Origin: Caecitellus pseudoparvulus
Taxonomy: Eukaryota > Bigyra: Bicosoecida
DNA length: 27,996 nt
Reading direction: 5' to 3'
NCBI GenBank assembly: GCA_965644315.1
Contig: CBFFRQ010000190.1
Location: forward strand, 1 to 27,996
Both the position numbers and the translations under genes were made by a program. A model generated the notes under the pieces. The model made no database searches. It had not been told where the DNA came from and worked only from the letters and a program-made list of their open reading frames with translations. Of the stretch, positions 1 through 10,757 are shown in pieces; within the stretch, counting starts at the first letter, position 1; each line of letters begins with the position of its first letter.

Positions 1-23
1 TCCATCAACACGCGCCATGGTCT

Positions 24-2250
24 TTGTCGCCCCTTCCTGTCAGCAATGGCGTCCCCCAAGGAGGAGCTCTGTCCCCCCTCCTCTTCAAGGCTGCGATAGA
101 TGCTGTCGCAAAGGCTCCACGAGATGCCCCTCCAAGCGCATCCAGGAGGGGCATCCCAACACCAGCAGTGCAAGCCAAGGCCGTATCACCCACACCCCGT
201 ATGCAGACGACCCGGGCCTGCACGCAAACGTCTTTCGCCACGGCCTTGCACCGAATCTTCGTAGAGGTGAAGGCCATCGCTGCCCGGGTTGGCCTTGCCA
301 TCAACCCGTCGAAGTCCGGGGTCATGATCCTTGCCAACTCCGTGCGAGGTAGCCGGACACCAGTCAGTGAAAGGAAGAAGTTGGTGTGGCGCTCGGCTGC
401 CCTCAAAGCGGGCAGCATGCTGAAGGTTGGCACCAAGTCCATCCAACGGGTGGCCGAGTACACCTACTTGGGTGCCGATGTCCGGAAACATCCTGCCAAG
501 ACTCAGGCACTTACCTCCTGCAAGCTGGGCTTGCTTGCATCCAAGCCGGGTTCATCGTGGGCGCGCTGCGCTCAGTGCCACCTGGCTCGATGTGCAGCAG
601 CGGCACCTGGTTGGGTATGCCATTGTCACGTCAGCCGCCGACTACATAAAGGTCCACCTGTTAACAGTTCTCTCGTTTCCGCTGCGCGATGTTGACCGCG
701 GCGTCGCCCTCGCCTTGGACAGGACCCAAGTCGGCTCGCAGAGTGCATCATGCGCCCCCACAGCTACGCCAAAGCTGGCTCTAAGGTGGAGTCCCGCTCG
801 CCCACATCCGGCTCCACGCAACTGCGGACTGGGATGTCGGTCAAGGCTTCTCCGGATGCACTCTCGGACACCCCCAAGTTCGAGCTCTGTGCCCGACCAT
901 CCCGCAGGCTCCTTGATCTATGCCTGCTTCGATGTCGACGACCTTCATCGTCGACACCATTGCTGATGGGAGGTCGACTCCGGCTGCCAGTGTCCCTGCT
1001 CCGTGGGCACCGCCGCCCTCTGGACCGGCTCCGGCGTGGGCCATGCCAGACCTTGCACAGCTTCGGCTTGCATGTGCACCTGTTTGAGCATGCTGCTGAA
1101 GCAGCCTCAGTGCCCAAGTCCTTGCCGGACTTAAGACTCACCCCGGGCCTCCACAGGTTCAAGGTGGTTGGGGTGGCTGCCCAGCGAGACGTCGTCCATG
1201 GCCGAACCCCCGGCCTTCACGGGCAGACACTCTGGCCCTGCGTCGCCAAGTCCTCGCGTCGTATCTTCAGCCCAGGCAGTGCTGAGTGCAGCTGCCCACT
1301 ACACCACCGACAGCCGAATCCCCCAAGTGCAGAAGCCCAGGCCGTATCATCTTGGGCCTGGTGCGCAGCACTTCGTGTGGCTACATCCACTGCCACGGGG
1401 TGAACCCCCTCTTCTGGGTCTGTCCTGATGACAGTGGCCCACCAGAGTGATGGTCCATCACTTCCAGACCTTACAGCCCCTTTCATATGGGGACAGGGGT
1501 GCCACTCTGTACGAGTGCTGTCCGATTTTATGGACCCAACAATCGATGTACAGCTGCACGTGCACATCCTGCTGCACTGCACCCACCACGAACTCACCAT
1601 GGCACGCCAACACACGATGACCAAGTTCAGAGAACTGGCCAACAGGTCAAGTCGTCCATTCTGCGGCCATGCAGTGCCTGCCCATCCCCCAAGATCTGCC
1701 GCCTCCTTCGTGCCCCCGACCCATGTGCCGAAGCCTGCAAATCCTGTCCTTCCCACAGGCTCCTGCTCTGCGGGCAGTGGCCTCACCGGTGGGGGCTGGC
1801 CGACGAAGAGCAGCTTGTCTCTATGAAAGAGGCGGCTGCCCCCTCCCACCCCCACTCCGTCCACCGCGCTGGTCCTTGCCGTGTCCGTGCCCCAGCCAAG
1901 CGGCAAGACATCCTGCGCAGCGCGGCTGAGTTCACAGCAGCAGTGCGTGGCGGGTCACAGTCACTTACATGTTGCGTATGACCGATGCCCACCACCTGCT
2001 GTCCAGAGGCATGCTGAGTACCTGTGGTGGGCAGTACATGGGCGCGCGCCGCCAGCCAATGCACGCAGCCAGTGCGGTCAGTGGCCACGCGGCACACGCG
2101 CAGGCCCCGCACTCGCCGCAGGGCACGCACCTTTTTCCCTGCCAAGGCTGGCCAAGTGCCGTCCACGGAGGGCAAGGTCCAGAGGACGCTGCAGCACTTC
2201 ATGAAGGCCTCAGCCAGCCCATGCAGACACTGATGGTGAGGGGGAAGGGT
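24..2250 (+). pseudogene. Degenerate reverse transcriptase ORF2 of unit A
   Basis: Pieces of one protein appear in successive frames. RT motif B, GVPQGGALSPLLF, is near 50-88. YADD (motif C) is at 198-212 in a different frame. AINPSKSGVM (motif D) and YTYLG (motif E) follow in the first frame to about 475. SAADYI and LPLRDVDRG-like blocks lie at 630-715. A counterpart of unit C's YHIGVGARFFAWLHP region lies near 1345-1400. At 1560-1600 the zinc-knuckle region survives as LLHCTHHELTMAR, without the first cysteine pair. A block with LLCGQWPHRWG (around 1760-1800) and one with RHAEYLWWAVHGR (around 2008-2046) match the C-terminus of unit C. The frame breaks exclude a working protein. Confidence 0.8.
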
Positions 2251-3130
2251 TCGATGGTTCCTGTGAAGAGAGCGAGGAGTAAGGCGCGGAACGTGCAGGC
2301 GCGGGCGGGAGTGGAACAGCTACCGCCTCTGTGGCCGCGCTCCGCTCCCTTCTCCACGAGTGTCCTGACGTGATGAACTCAGTGAAGCGTGGGCATAACC
2401 ACGGCAGCCCGAAGCAGATGCTCAAGACCTACCTTTACTTACTACATAGCCTGCGATGGCAGTGGAGTGAGCGGAGCGTGCCCGGCCGCGGCGCGTGTGC
2501 AGCCGCAGTGCTGCACGGCCGCGGCCCGGATGGTGGCTGACGATGAAGCAAGCTCACTCACCACGAAACCAGGGCGTGACGGGCTGAAGAAGAAGGTCCT
2601 TTTCCTTTCTTGTATCCCCCTTGATGCGCGCGATGCGCTCTGTGGCGCGGGCGCGTGTGTGCGCACGGGGCGCCGCGTGCGCGATCGAATTGCACCACGC
2701 ACCTGCCGAGTTCCCGCGTGCGAGGCGGAGCACACACCTCATGAAGGGCGCAGAGAGGCCTATGAGGGCCACAGAGGAGGTGGGTGGGAGGAATTTGGAT
2801 TATGATCTGTTGTCAAGACTGCGTGGATGCCTGGGTGTGCTCTGGTGTGCCCCAGGTGTCTGGCGCTGGCGGAGCAAGGGATGAAGTGTAGCGGAGGAGG
2901 GCCAAGATGATGAAACTGGAGCGGGCAGGGACCTGCCCTAGCAAGTGGCGGCAGATATAACGGGTACCGTGTTTAAGTTGCGAATCCGCGCCAAGCGGTA
3001 GCCGCCGGCGTCCTACATGTGCAGAGGTGCACGTGGGCGCCCGCGTGACGCTCAAGCTGTACGGTGCCAAGCTGTGCCGAGGTGAAATGCATTGTGAGTT
3101 GCTAAGGCAATCTGCAATGCATTGAGTAGC
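2251..3130 (+). other. 3' untranslated tail of unit A
   Basis: No credible gene is seen. The 19-nt stretch at 2935-2953 matches 11412-11430 of unit C with two differences. The last 25 bases are identical to the end of unit B. The terminal palindrome CAATGCATTG is at 3115-3124. A second, imperfect version of the end (AATGCATTG...GCTAA) sits just upstream at 3085-3105, so the terminus is partly duplicated in this copy. The region probably served as the recognition site for reverse transcription. Confidence 0.65.
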
Positions 3131-3142
3131 TAACCCTAACCC
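3131..3142 (+). repeat. Two telomeric repeats (TAACCC)2 at the end of unit A
   Basis: TAACCCTAACCC follows the terminal AGTAGC of unit A with no spacer, at the same point as the longer tract at the end of unit B. It marks the junction between units A and B. The tract is only two repeats long. Confidence 0.8.
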
Positions 3143-3371
3143 AAAAACTTTCCAAATGTCAAGCTAATCACAAGTTGTGAAGTGCTAACATTGCCTAATC
3201 CAGGCGCTCGTGCACCCAAGTGTGGTGTTGCACAGTGCTTGCTGGTTGGGTGGTGCGCACCGGGGCGGGGTAGTGCGAATTCCGCACACCATCGCACCGT
3301 GGCTCCCAGTTTGCGCCCTCGGTCGGGGCATGCACCTGGGATCGACATCAAAAGCATCATTGACAAGCATC

Positions 3372-5455
3372 ATGAACGCCCAAGTGGATCAAGTCCTGGG
3401 GGTCCTCTTCGTGGAGGGGTGCCTGAAGCGCAAGCAAGTGCTCGGCCCCAGAACAGGTGTCTTCACTGACATGCCACGTCGGGGTGCCGCACGCACCTTC
3501 GAGCTTGGAGGACCCCTGCCCAAGACTGATCATGATAGTTCATCTTCGGCACGGGACATGTGGCTCGAGGTCTATGGGGAAGCCGCCGAACGGCTGATCC
3601 CAGGGCTGAGTGCGGAATTCGGCAACGCCAATGCGGCCCTGCGCCAGGGACCCACCGGATCGCCAACCATCCTCGTCACGCTCGGAAGTGAGGGTGATTC
3701 ACCAACAGTGGCACGTCAACTTCGCATTCTTGCTGCTCAAGAGGACGACTTCGCCATTCGAGTCGGCCAAGGTGGGTTCGTCGCCGTGGCCTACACCAAC
3801 ACCAAGCAGTTCGCATCGGCGAAGGCGAAAGTGAAGGTGAAGGCCCACCCCACCGCCATCCAAGTGGCCCACCAAGTGACCAAGGAAGCAACCGAAATCG
3901 CCTGCCAGTCAGGTGATGTTGCCAAGGTCATGTGCCTCGTTAGGTCCCACTTCGACCATGGCCCCGTGCCAGCCCAAGCCGTCCGTCCCAGTGTCAGACA
4001 ATCCGTCCCCTCCGAGGGTGATGCACCTGTCGACACCAAGACACCATCGACCTGGACTGACACTCAGCTCGACAAGGCACCGAAGAAGAAGAAGACCCGT
4101 CGAGGCAAGCGAGGAAAGGGCAAGTCAGCCGGACGATCCCTCACCTTCGAGGACGTCTTCATCAAGAACGTCCGGCCACCTGCACCTCGACCAACCTCAC
4201 CACCTGCCACCCAAGGCTCACCCAAAGATACCGTCACCACCCCTGTGGTGCATGCCATGTTGCCTTCATCAAGGGTGCAGCGGGGCGTCGACCGCAAGTG
4301 GCCGTCCCCCACCCCGTCGGGCGAGGCAAGCCCCGAGGTGCACCGGTATCGGCCGTCTGCAGCAGCAGCATGGGAGGTGATCACAAGGGTGGTGCCTCTT
4401 CATGACAGTGTGCGGACACCCGAGCACCTGGCCGAGTACCCCATCAAGCCTGGCCCTCTGGCCGACCTGCTGTCATCGACCCACGTGTACTCTAACGTGG
4501 GGGGCGGGCCTGTGTCCAGGCCTGTCTCGAGACGGCAGCAGGGGAGAGGGTCTTCGAGGCTGGGGACCTCCTCCTACTCCAGCATGCAGCCACCATCAAC
4601 GCTGCCCAGCTTGCCTTCAAGCACATGGTCAGGCAGCTGGAGGGGGTGGTCAGTGACTCGTCCAGCTCGGACATCATGGACGTCGGCCAGAAGCCACCCT
4701 CCCCCTTCCGCTCAGACGGGCAACGGGTGGCCGTCTTCCGCAACATGCTGCACCAGCACTCGCCGGATGACACCTTCCTGGCCCCAGGTACACCACCAGT
4801 CCTGCTTCCCGGCCTGCACCTGCTCATCGACCGCATCAACCAAGGGTACCGTGCCCCAGCCGGGCATGATGACCTTGGCCAGGCCGGCGTCGACCCCAGC
4901 CAGGTTGATGAAGAGGGTGACCAAGAGGGGCACCTCGACGGAGTGCTGTATGCCTTCGCACTTCGAGAGGTGTGGACCGACAACACGGCCCATCTGCAGC
5001 TCATCCTCGTCGACCATGATCGAGGCAAGCTGGTGCTGTGGAACCCCGACATCCCTGACCTCCATGACGAGCTGCCCCTGCACAAGTGCATGACCCGGCT
5101 GGCAGCCGAAGGCATCAACGTCTTGTACCGGATCTGGACCACACCCGAGGCGGGCAGTCCAGCACCCTTCCGGGACAGGCTTCGAGGGGCACTCCAGTCT
5201 CTCCGAGATGACTTCCCCCCCCTGCCTCACAAGGCCACCGACGGCACCGTGCACCCCCAGACCCTCATCGCTGGCAAGGGCACAAGGGTGGCCATGCCTC
5301 ATGGGCGGATGACCCGACAGCAGGCCGCCACCCTGGAGGCTGAGGTCAAGGACCCCCTCAAGCGGCTGGTGCCTGAAGACGGCGAGGGTCGCCTGCCCAA
5401 GGTCAAGGATGTGCCCCACATCTCGATCGGGCAGATGGGTGGACGCCTGATGTAA
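3372..5455 (+). CDS. Gag-like ORF1 protein of unit B, one frameshift
   Basis: I recognise no named family. From the ATG at 3372 the frame runs to about 4498, then continues in another frame to the stop at 5453-5455, giving about 690 residues. The frame switch falls in a run of seven G (4498-4504), and in-frame stops bound the second frame just upstream, so an indel in the run is the simplest cause. Visible features: a segment around residues 132-145 (GGFVAVAYTNTKQFASAKAKV) loosely resembling an RNP1/RRM strand; a very basic stretch near residues 236-254 (KKKKTRRGKRGKGK) suited to nuclear import or RNA binding; a proline/serine-rich middle; and a C-terminal domain with conserved-looking hydrophobic strands. 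There is no zinc knuckle. The ORF also stays open upstream to 3210. A gag or ORF1 role is inferred from its place in the unit and the basic region. Confidence 0.5.
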
Positions 5456-6071
5456 GTCACCTGTGGGGGCATACTCCCTGTGCCACACATGACTGAAGCT
5501 TTGTGTCGCGACCGACGCACATAGCTGACATCGGACATTGGAAAGTCCAACCCAACCTCACCATCACCAACCCAACATCGATACCAACACATCAGGACTC
5601 GGCTCAGTGGAAGGGGAAGGCACTTGCAGCAAGATCTGTGAGGCCGCCCCCAAACCTGAGCCGAAGGGACAGCCGGGCTGGGTCGTGTGCTTGCATCTCA
5701 GCAACACCCAGTCCGTGTCGAGTCCATATCCTCCAGCCCACACCGCCACCCAAGCCAAGCAAGTCGGGTCTCCACCCCTGGACATCGGACCGAGACGGAC
5801 GAGACTGGACTGGACGGACAAGACAAGAGTGGACCGAGACCTGGACCTACACCTCAAGACCATCCCACCGGGGCGGGCGCTGAAGCGCCAAGACAGACGG
5901 CGACTTATACAACGGACACGAGTCTGTGCTAGTCGCAAAGCCGTGCAAGCGGTGCCGTCGTGGTGTCTGTGTCACTGCATTCTGTTGTGGCGCAGGTGGC
6001 ACCACATGTCCAAGCCCAAGCTGTACCATGATGTAGCCTGCATGGAGGCAATCTGCAATGCATTGAGTAGC
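5456..6071 (+). other. 3' untranslated tail of unit B
   Basis: No gene is seen. The sequence is GC-rich with GAC/CGAGAC-rich stretches around 5790-5850. Shared landmarks with A and C run in the same order: the ATACAACGGA block (5907-5916), CCAAGCTGTA-like sequence (about 6016-6025) and the terminal palindrome CAATGCATTG. The shared tail is the main reason for treating unit B as a relative of the RT elements. Confidence 0.6.
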
Positions 6072-6185
6072 TAACCCTAACCCTAACCCTAACCCTAACC
6101 CTAACCCTAACCCTAACCCTAACCCTAACCCTAACCCTAACCCTAACCCTAACCCTAACCCCTAACCTAACCCTAACCCCCTAAC
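6072..6185 (+). repeat. Telomeric repeat tract, about 19 units of CCCTAA
   Basis: Perfect (TAACCC) repeats run from 6072 to about 6158. Variant units follow (CCCCTAACCTAACCCTAACCCCCTAAC) to about 6185. The + strand is the C-rich strand, which is how a left chromosome end reads from the tip inward. The tract begins exactly at the 3' end of unit B and ends where unit C begins. The variants are confined to the side next to unit C. Confidence 0.95.
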
Positions 6186-6206
6186 ATTCCATCAGACGAG
6201 GATGCC

Positions 6207-9200
6207 ATGCCCCCGAGGTGGGAGCAGAGTCCGTACACACCAGTGGGAAAGTCCAGCAGCATCCCAGTGTCGCTCGTGTCATGGAATGTTGCTGGGTCGT
6301 GTGGCCGCAACCTGCACAAGGTTCTCATCTGCGCCCAGTCTGTGTGCCTCCGTTCATCCAGACTGGTCCTCTGCCTCACGGAACCTGGTGGCCACGGCAC
6401 ACTTGACTCGGAAGTCATGGGGCTCCAATGTTTCAGGCCCTCCCCCCCAGATCGTCCACCCGGTCGCAGTGAAGTTGCGCTTCTGGTCGACCGTCGTCTA
6501 CGCGCCACGCAGATAGTCAACCTTGGACTCGATGGGCGCTGTGTGGTCGCCTGCTCCATCCCCATGAAGCCAAGGCCCCTTGCTGTTATCGCGGCCTACG
6601 TGCCCAACTGGCACACGGCCCAGCGGAAGAAGCCACTTGCAGACCCAGACACTAAGCTGCCCCACCGCCAAGAGGTCTGGGAGCAGCTGGCCAACGCTGT
6701 AAAAAGTCTGCGAACCACGCATATGATCTCCCTCATGGGGGACCTCAACTGCCATCCTGGTGATGGCGGACTTCCTGCTTGGGACGCAACATGCTGGCAG
6801 AACCGGACCGATGTCGCTGACCCCATCCCAGATGTCAAGGAGCTCGCAATCGTGTGCGAGCATGGTAACCTCGAGCCAGCCGGGCTCGCCGGGTGCTCCA
6901 CCCATGCCACGAACGGCAGAGCCCTGGACCACATCCTTGTCTGCCCACTGCTCAAGGCCCAGGTCAAGGTGCCACACACAGTGACGACAACCTTCTCCAG
7001 TGCAGGCAAGCAGAATCCGGAGAAGTCGATCCTGAGTGACCACTACCTCCTGTCAGCAACAGTCCAAGTTGTGATCCCTCCACGGCCAAAGGGTGCCCGG
7101 CATGCCCACTCTTCCTTCTCTGTGCCGCCATGGTGGGCATCATCTACACGTGAAGGGCGCAGGGCACAGACCTTGCACAGGCGGCTGCTTGACTCATCCA
7201 TCACTGGTGCCGCATCCCCCCACCCGGCCAAGCTGCAGACACCCTGCTGTCAGGCCTGGATGATTTGGTTGCCGACGCTGCCCGACAAGCCCATGCCAAG
7301 TGCAAAGTTGTGGCACCCCCGCTGCTTCAGGCCCTTGCCGACATTCGCACCCTCAGCTCTGTCAAGAAGCGGATGACAGTGAGGACAGGGCGGATCAAGA
7401 AGCAACTCCGCAAGCTTCATCGACGCCGGCACCTTCTTCAGCATAGCCAGTCACCCCATGCCCCAGCTGACCTACGTTGTGCGGATGAACGAAAGCACAT
7501 GCTCATGGAGGACCTTGCTGCCACCCATGTTGAAAGGAAGAAGGCGATGCGCAAGTGTACTCGGCTGGTTGCCAAGAAACACAAGGCCGCCATGTTCCAA
7601 GTCCAGCAGCGCATCCGGGACCTTGCCCGGCTTGACCCCTTCACTGCTCACCTGCATGTGCGGAAGCTGTCCGGCAGAAGGAGGAAGGGCACTTCGTCGT
7701 CCATCCAGTCAGTCATGGACGACAGCGGCACCCTCATCACAGACCCATCACAAGTGCGGGCTGTGGTCAGGGACCAGATGGCCCAGATCATCAGCCCCCT
7801 CCACGGCAAGTCGTGTCCCTGAAGTTCGGACTGGGCCGGCTGCTCCCATCGGCCCCGACCCACATGTCGACTGAAGCCGCCTGGACCCCGAGCGTGGACC
7901 ATATCCTGAAGAAGATCCAGTCCCTGAGCCTCCACCGCAACCCTGGCACAGGGCACTACCAGGCTGAGCATGTCAAGTATGCCAGCGAGGACTTCCGGAA
8001 GAGGTACGCTGCCGCTCTTCAACAGGCCATCAGCACCGGTTCATGTCCAAGTCAGTACCACAGTGGGGTGGGGACACTCATCCCCAAGACCGCCAGCCAG
8101 GCCGGGAGGGTGCAGACATACAGGCTCATTGTCTGCCGTCCCCCCCAAGCCAAGCTCTTCTTCTCGGTCGTGGCCTCATGTGTCGAAGACTGGGTGCAGC
8201 ACTGGATCTCACATGAGCAGGCAGGCTTCACCCATGCCCGCAACACCCACGAGCAGATCCTGGCCTTGCAGGAGGTGTCCACTGCCCACCTGCGCGCCAA
8301 GCCCACTGCCAGTGTCCTTGTCCTTTTCGTGGACTTCAAGAGTGCCTTTGACACTGTCAGCCACGAAGCGATACTCGAGATCCTCGAGTCAGCAAGCCTC
8401 CCACAGCCCCTGCTCAGCTGCGTGAAGGACTACATGCAGCGCGCCACAGTGGCCATTCACACTGGCCATGGTCTTTGCGACCCCCTCCCAGTCACCAACG
8501 GGGTCCCCCAGGGTGGCGCACTGTCGCCTCTGTTGTTCAAGGTGGCTATTGATGTGCTCTCTCAACGCCTGAGAGAGCTGCCAAGTCAGGGAGTGTCAGG
8601 GGCAGGAGTGCCGACACCCCGCGGCCACGTCACGCATACGCTCTATGCGGACGATCTTGCTTGCCTCGCCACCACCCCTGCTGCCCTCCATCGGATGTTC
8701 CTTGAAGTCAAGGCCCTGGGCAGCCGGGTGGGCTTGGCCATCAACCCGCGCAAGTCCGGGGTCATGGTCCTCACCGGGGCGCAACAGGTCAATGGGGTGT
8801 CAGCCACGGAGCGGCGGAAGCTCATCTGGCGGTCCCGCTGGCTGAGGTCAGGGCAGTCCATGAAGGTCAAGGGGACACCCATCCAACGCACGAGCACCTA
8901 CTCGTACTTGGGTGTCCCCCTGTCTGAAACTGTCAGCCGAACCCGACTGCTTGCCACGAGGCAGGCCACTCTGTCCTGCACTCGGGCTGGGTTCGGCTGC
9001 GGTGCCCTCCTCAGTAGTGCGTGGCTGAGTCCGATCCTGAAGCAGCGGATCGGCACTGCCTCCATCAACAGTGCCGCCGACTACATCTTGGCGTCCCAGG
9101 TCAGCAACTCGGTGCTACCTTTGCGGGACGTCGATCGTGGACTTGCCATCGCCTTCAGCAAGGCCCAGCTGGGGATGCAAAGCTCGCTAGCACGTATGCA

Positions 9201-10757
9201 CAACTATGCAAAGCTTGCTGTGTGCGGCGTCTTGCCAACACACATCCGGGCGACGAAACTCCGCAGCATTATCTTCATGAAGCTGCTGAAGAATGTCCAA
9301 GTGCCCACCCCCATGGCCAAGGCGCTGTCCATCAGCCTGCGCCAAGCCCTGGACCTGCTGCCCTCCCCCCTGGACATGGCCAGCATCTTCCTGGCCAATG
9401 TCCGCCTCGACAGGCCAGGCGCTGGAGGCATCCCAGATCCATGGGCCTTACACGGTCTACTCGACCTCTGGCTCCTTGGATGCCTCCCTGACCGCGCACG
9501 CCTGGAGGCTGTGTGCCTGGAGCCGCCGCCTGACTCTGCCCCAGACACACACGGGGTCGACATCACCGCTGGGATGGACCCCGCCCCCCAAGATCCAGCT
9601 GCTTGGACTCGCGGCAGCGGAGTCCTCAGATCTGTCGGCTGCCCCCCAGTTCCCGGACACCACCCCCTGGGCCACTCGGCAACGCGTCGTCGCCTCCTTC
9701 CTTCATGTGGCCCAGACGGTCAAGTGCGGTGCAGTTGGCTACACTCCCACGGGGGAGATGAAGGCCACCAGGCGTCCGAAGGAGTACCACATCGGTGTGG
9801 GTGCTCGCTTCTTCGCCTGGCTGCACCCGATCCCTTCCTCTGTGAACCCAGTCTTCTGGGTCCACGAAGGCGATCAGGAGAGACGTGTGAAGGTGCACCT
9901 GTGGCAGACGCTTCAAGTGTTCAACGGGGATGACACCCCGACACTGTTCAGCGCCTGCCCCCTGTGCCACAGCGTCTCCTGGTGCAGCCTGCAGGAGCAC
10001 GTCCTTCTTGACTGCCCCCACCACGCCCTGGTCCCTGCGAGAAGGTCCGCCCTGTCAGAGGTGCGGAACCTCCTGTCCAGATCCAATGATGCAGTGAGGG
10101 GGGTCGCCAACTGCCAGTACCTCGAAGTACCCCCCACTGCTGGATGCTGTTGTCCACGCCGACGAAGGCCGCTTGTTGGGCCGCCCGTGTCGCCTGCTGC
10201 TGCTGCGACTGCTGCTGTGCGGCCAGTGGCCCCATCGGTGGGGCCAGCCTCCGGCACAACAGCCCTGGAGTCCCGAGGCAGCCGCGGTCCTGAGTAACCC
10301 CCATGTCACTCTCCGCGGCTCCTCGGGTCCACTCCGCCCCCCCAAGTACTGGCGCGAGGCCCTGGTAGCTGCCACGGGCCTCGCGGTATCTGCGTGGGAC
10401 GCGGTGGTGACGTGCATGCTCAGCCTTACCTCTCGTGCCGACCGTCACATCCAGAGGCACGCCCGGTACCTCTGGTGGGCGGCGCATGGACGAACGTGTC
10501 CTCTCCCAGGTTACTCGGCTCCTGATCCGAGTACTGTGAGGAAGCATGTGCGGGACGTGAAGACGCGGCGCTTCGAGCGCACTTACTTCCCTGTCAAGTC
10601 CCCTCGTCGGCCGCCTCGCTCCTTCACGAGGCAGGCCACCTTGCTCGACTTCGGGCTGGCACGGCCGGAAGTCCACGAGGAACCTCCGGCACCGTCGATT
10701 TCATCCTCGGCGTCGTCCTCTGGGTCGTCCTTGAAGTGTCCATCTGACTCTGAGTAG
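6207..10757 (+). pseudogene. ORF2 of unit C: APE endonuclease - reverse transcriptase - zinc knuckle, frameshifted
   Basis: The endonuclease is at 6207-7230: VSWN (6276-6287), LTEPGG, GDLN (6738-6749), ALDHI and SDH (7035-7043) are the expected catalytic motifs of the exonuclease/endonuclease/phosphatase fold. A basic helical linker follows in a second frame (about 7235-7822). The RT is in a third frame (7813 to about 9550): LIPK, YRLIVCRPP and QAGFTHARNTHEQI, then motif A FVDFKSAFDT (about 8326-8355), motif B GVPQGGALSPLLF (8500-8538), motif C YADD (8644-8655), motif D INPRKSGVM and motif E YSYLG. The next frame (to about 10150) holds the CX2C-X10-HX4C knuckle (CPLC...HVLLDC, about 9954-10020). 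The last frame ends at 10757. At least four frame changes fall near 7220, 7810, 9520 and 10160. All key catalytic residues are still present, so the copy is fairly recent or contains sequence errors. Confidence 0.85.

Larger units (their letters stand above)
1..3130 (+). mobile_element. Unit A: decayed non-LTR retrotransposon, 3' half
   Basis: This stretch parallels the 3' half of unit C (about 8480-11589) block by block: reverse-transcriptase motifs B, C, D and E, the region after the RT, the C-terminal domain and the 3' untranslated tail. The left part is cut by the window edge, so the endonuclease and first RT motifs are not seen. It ends with the same terminal sequence as unit B (3106-3130 matches 6047-6071 base for base), followed by two telomeric repeats. 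The reading frame changes many times, so this is an old, inactive copy. The identification rests on similarity to unit C inside the window and on standard LINE motifs. Confidence 0.85.
3143..6071 (+). mobile_element. Unit B: retroelement-like unit with one ORF and no reverse transcriptase
   Basis: The unit lies between the two-repeat telomeric trace of unit A and the 114-bp telomeric tract at 6072. It consists of about 230 bp of leader (the first 60 bp notably AT-rich), one long ORF in two frames (3372-5455) and about 615 bp of 3' tail. The tail shares terminal sequence with units A and C, including the last 25 bases of A exactly, TATACAACGGA (5907-5917; TCATACAACGGA in C) and the terminal palindrome at 6056-6065. 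There are no endonuclease or RT motifs. It may be a gag-only partner element like HeT-A, an internally deleted copy of a two-ORF element, or a host sequence captured by the element tail. Confidence 0.65.

Noticed and set aside
24-695. A 223-residue ORF taken as an independent gene
   Set aside because: It is a fragment of the unit A reverse transcriptase with frame changes; motif C sits in another frame.
6072-6185. The telomeric tract as a simple microsatellite or CRISPR-like repeat
   Set aside because: Its 6-bp unit is exactly the TTAGGG telomere repeat, and it recurs at the same junction of three elements.
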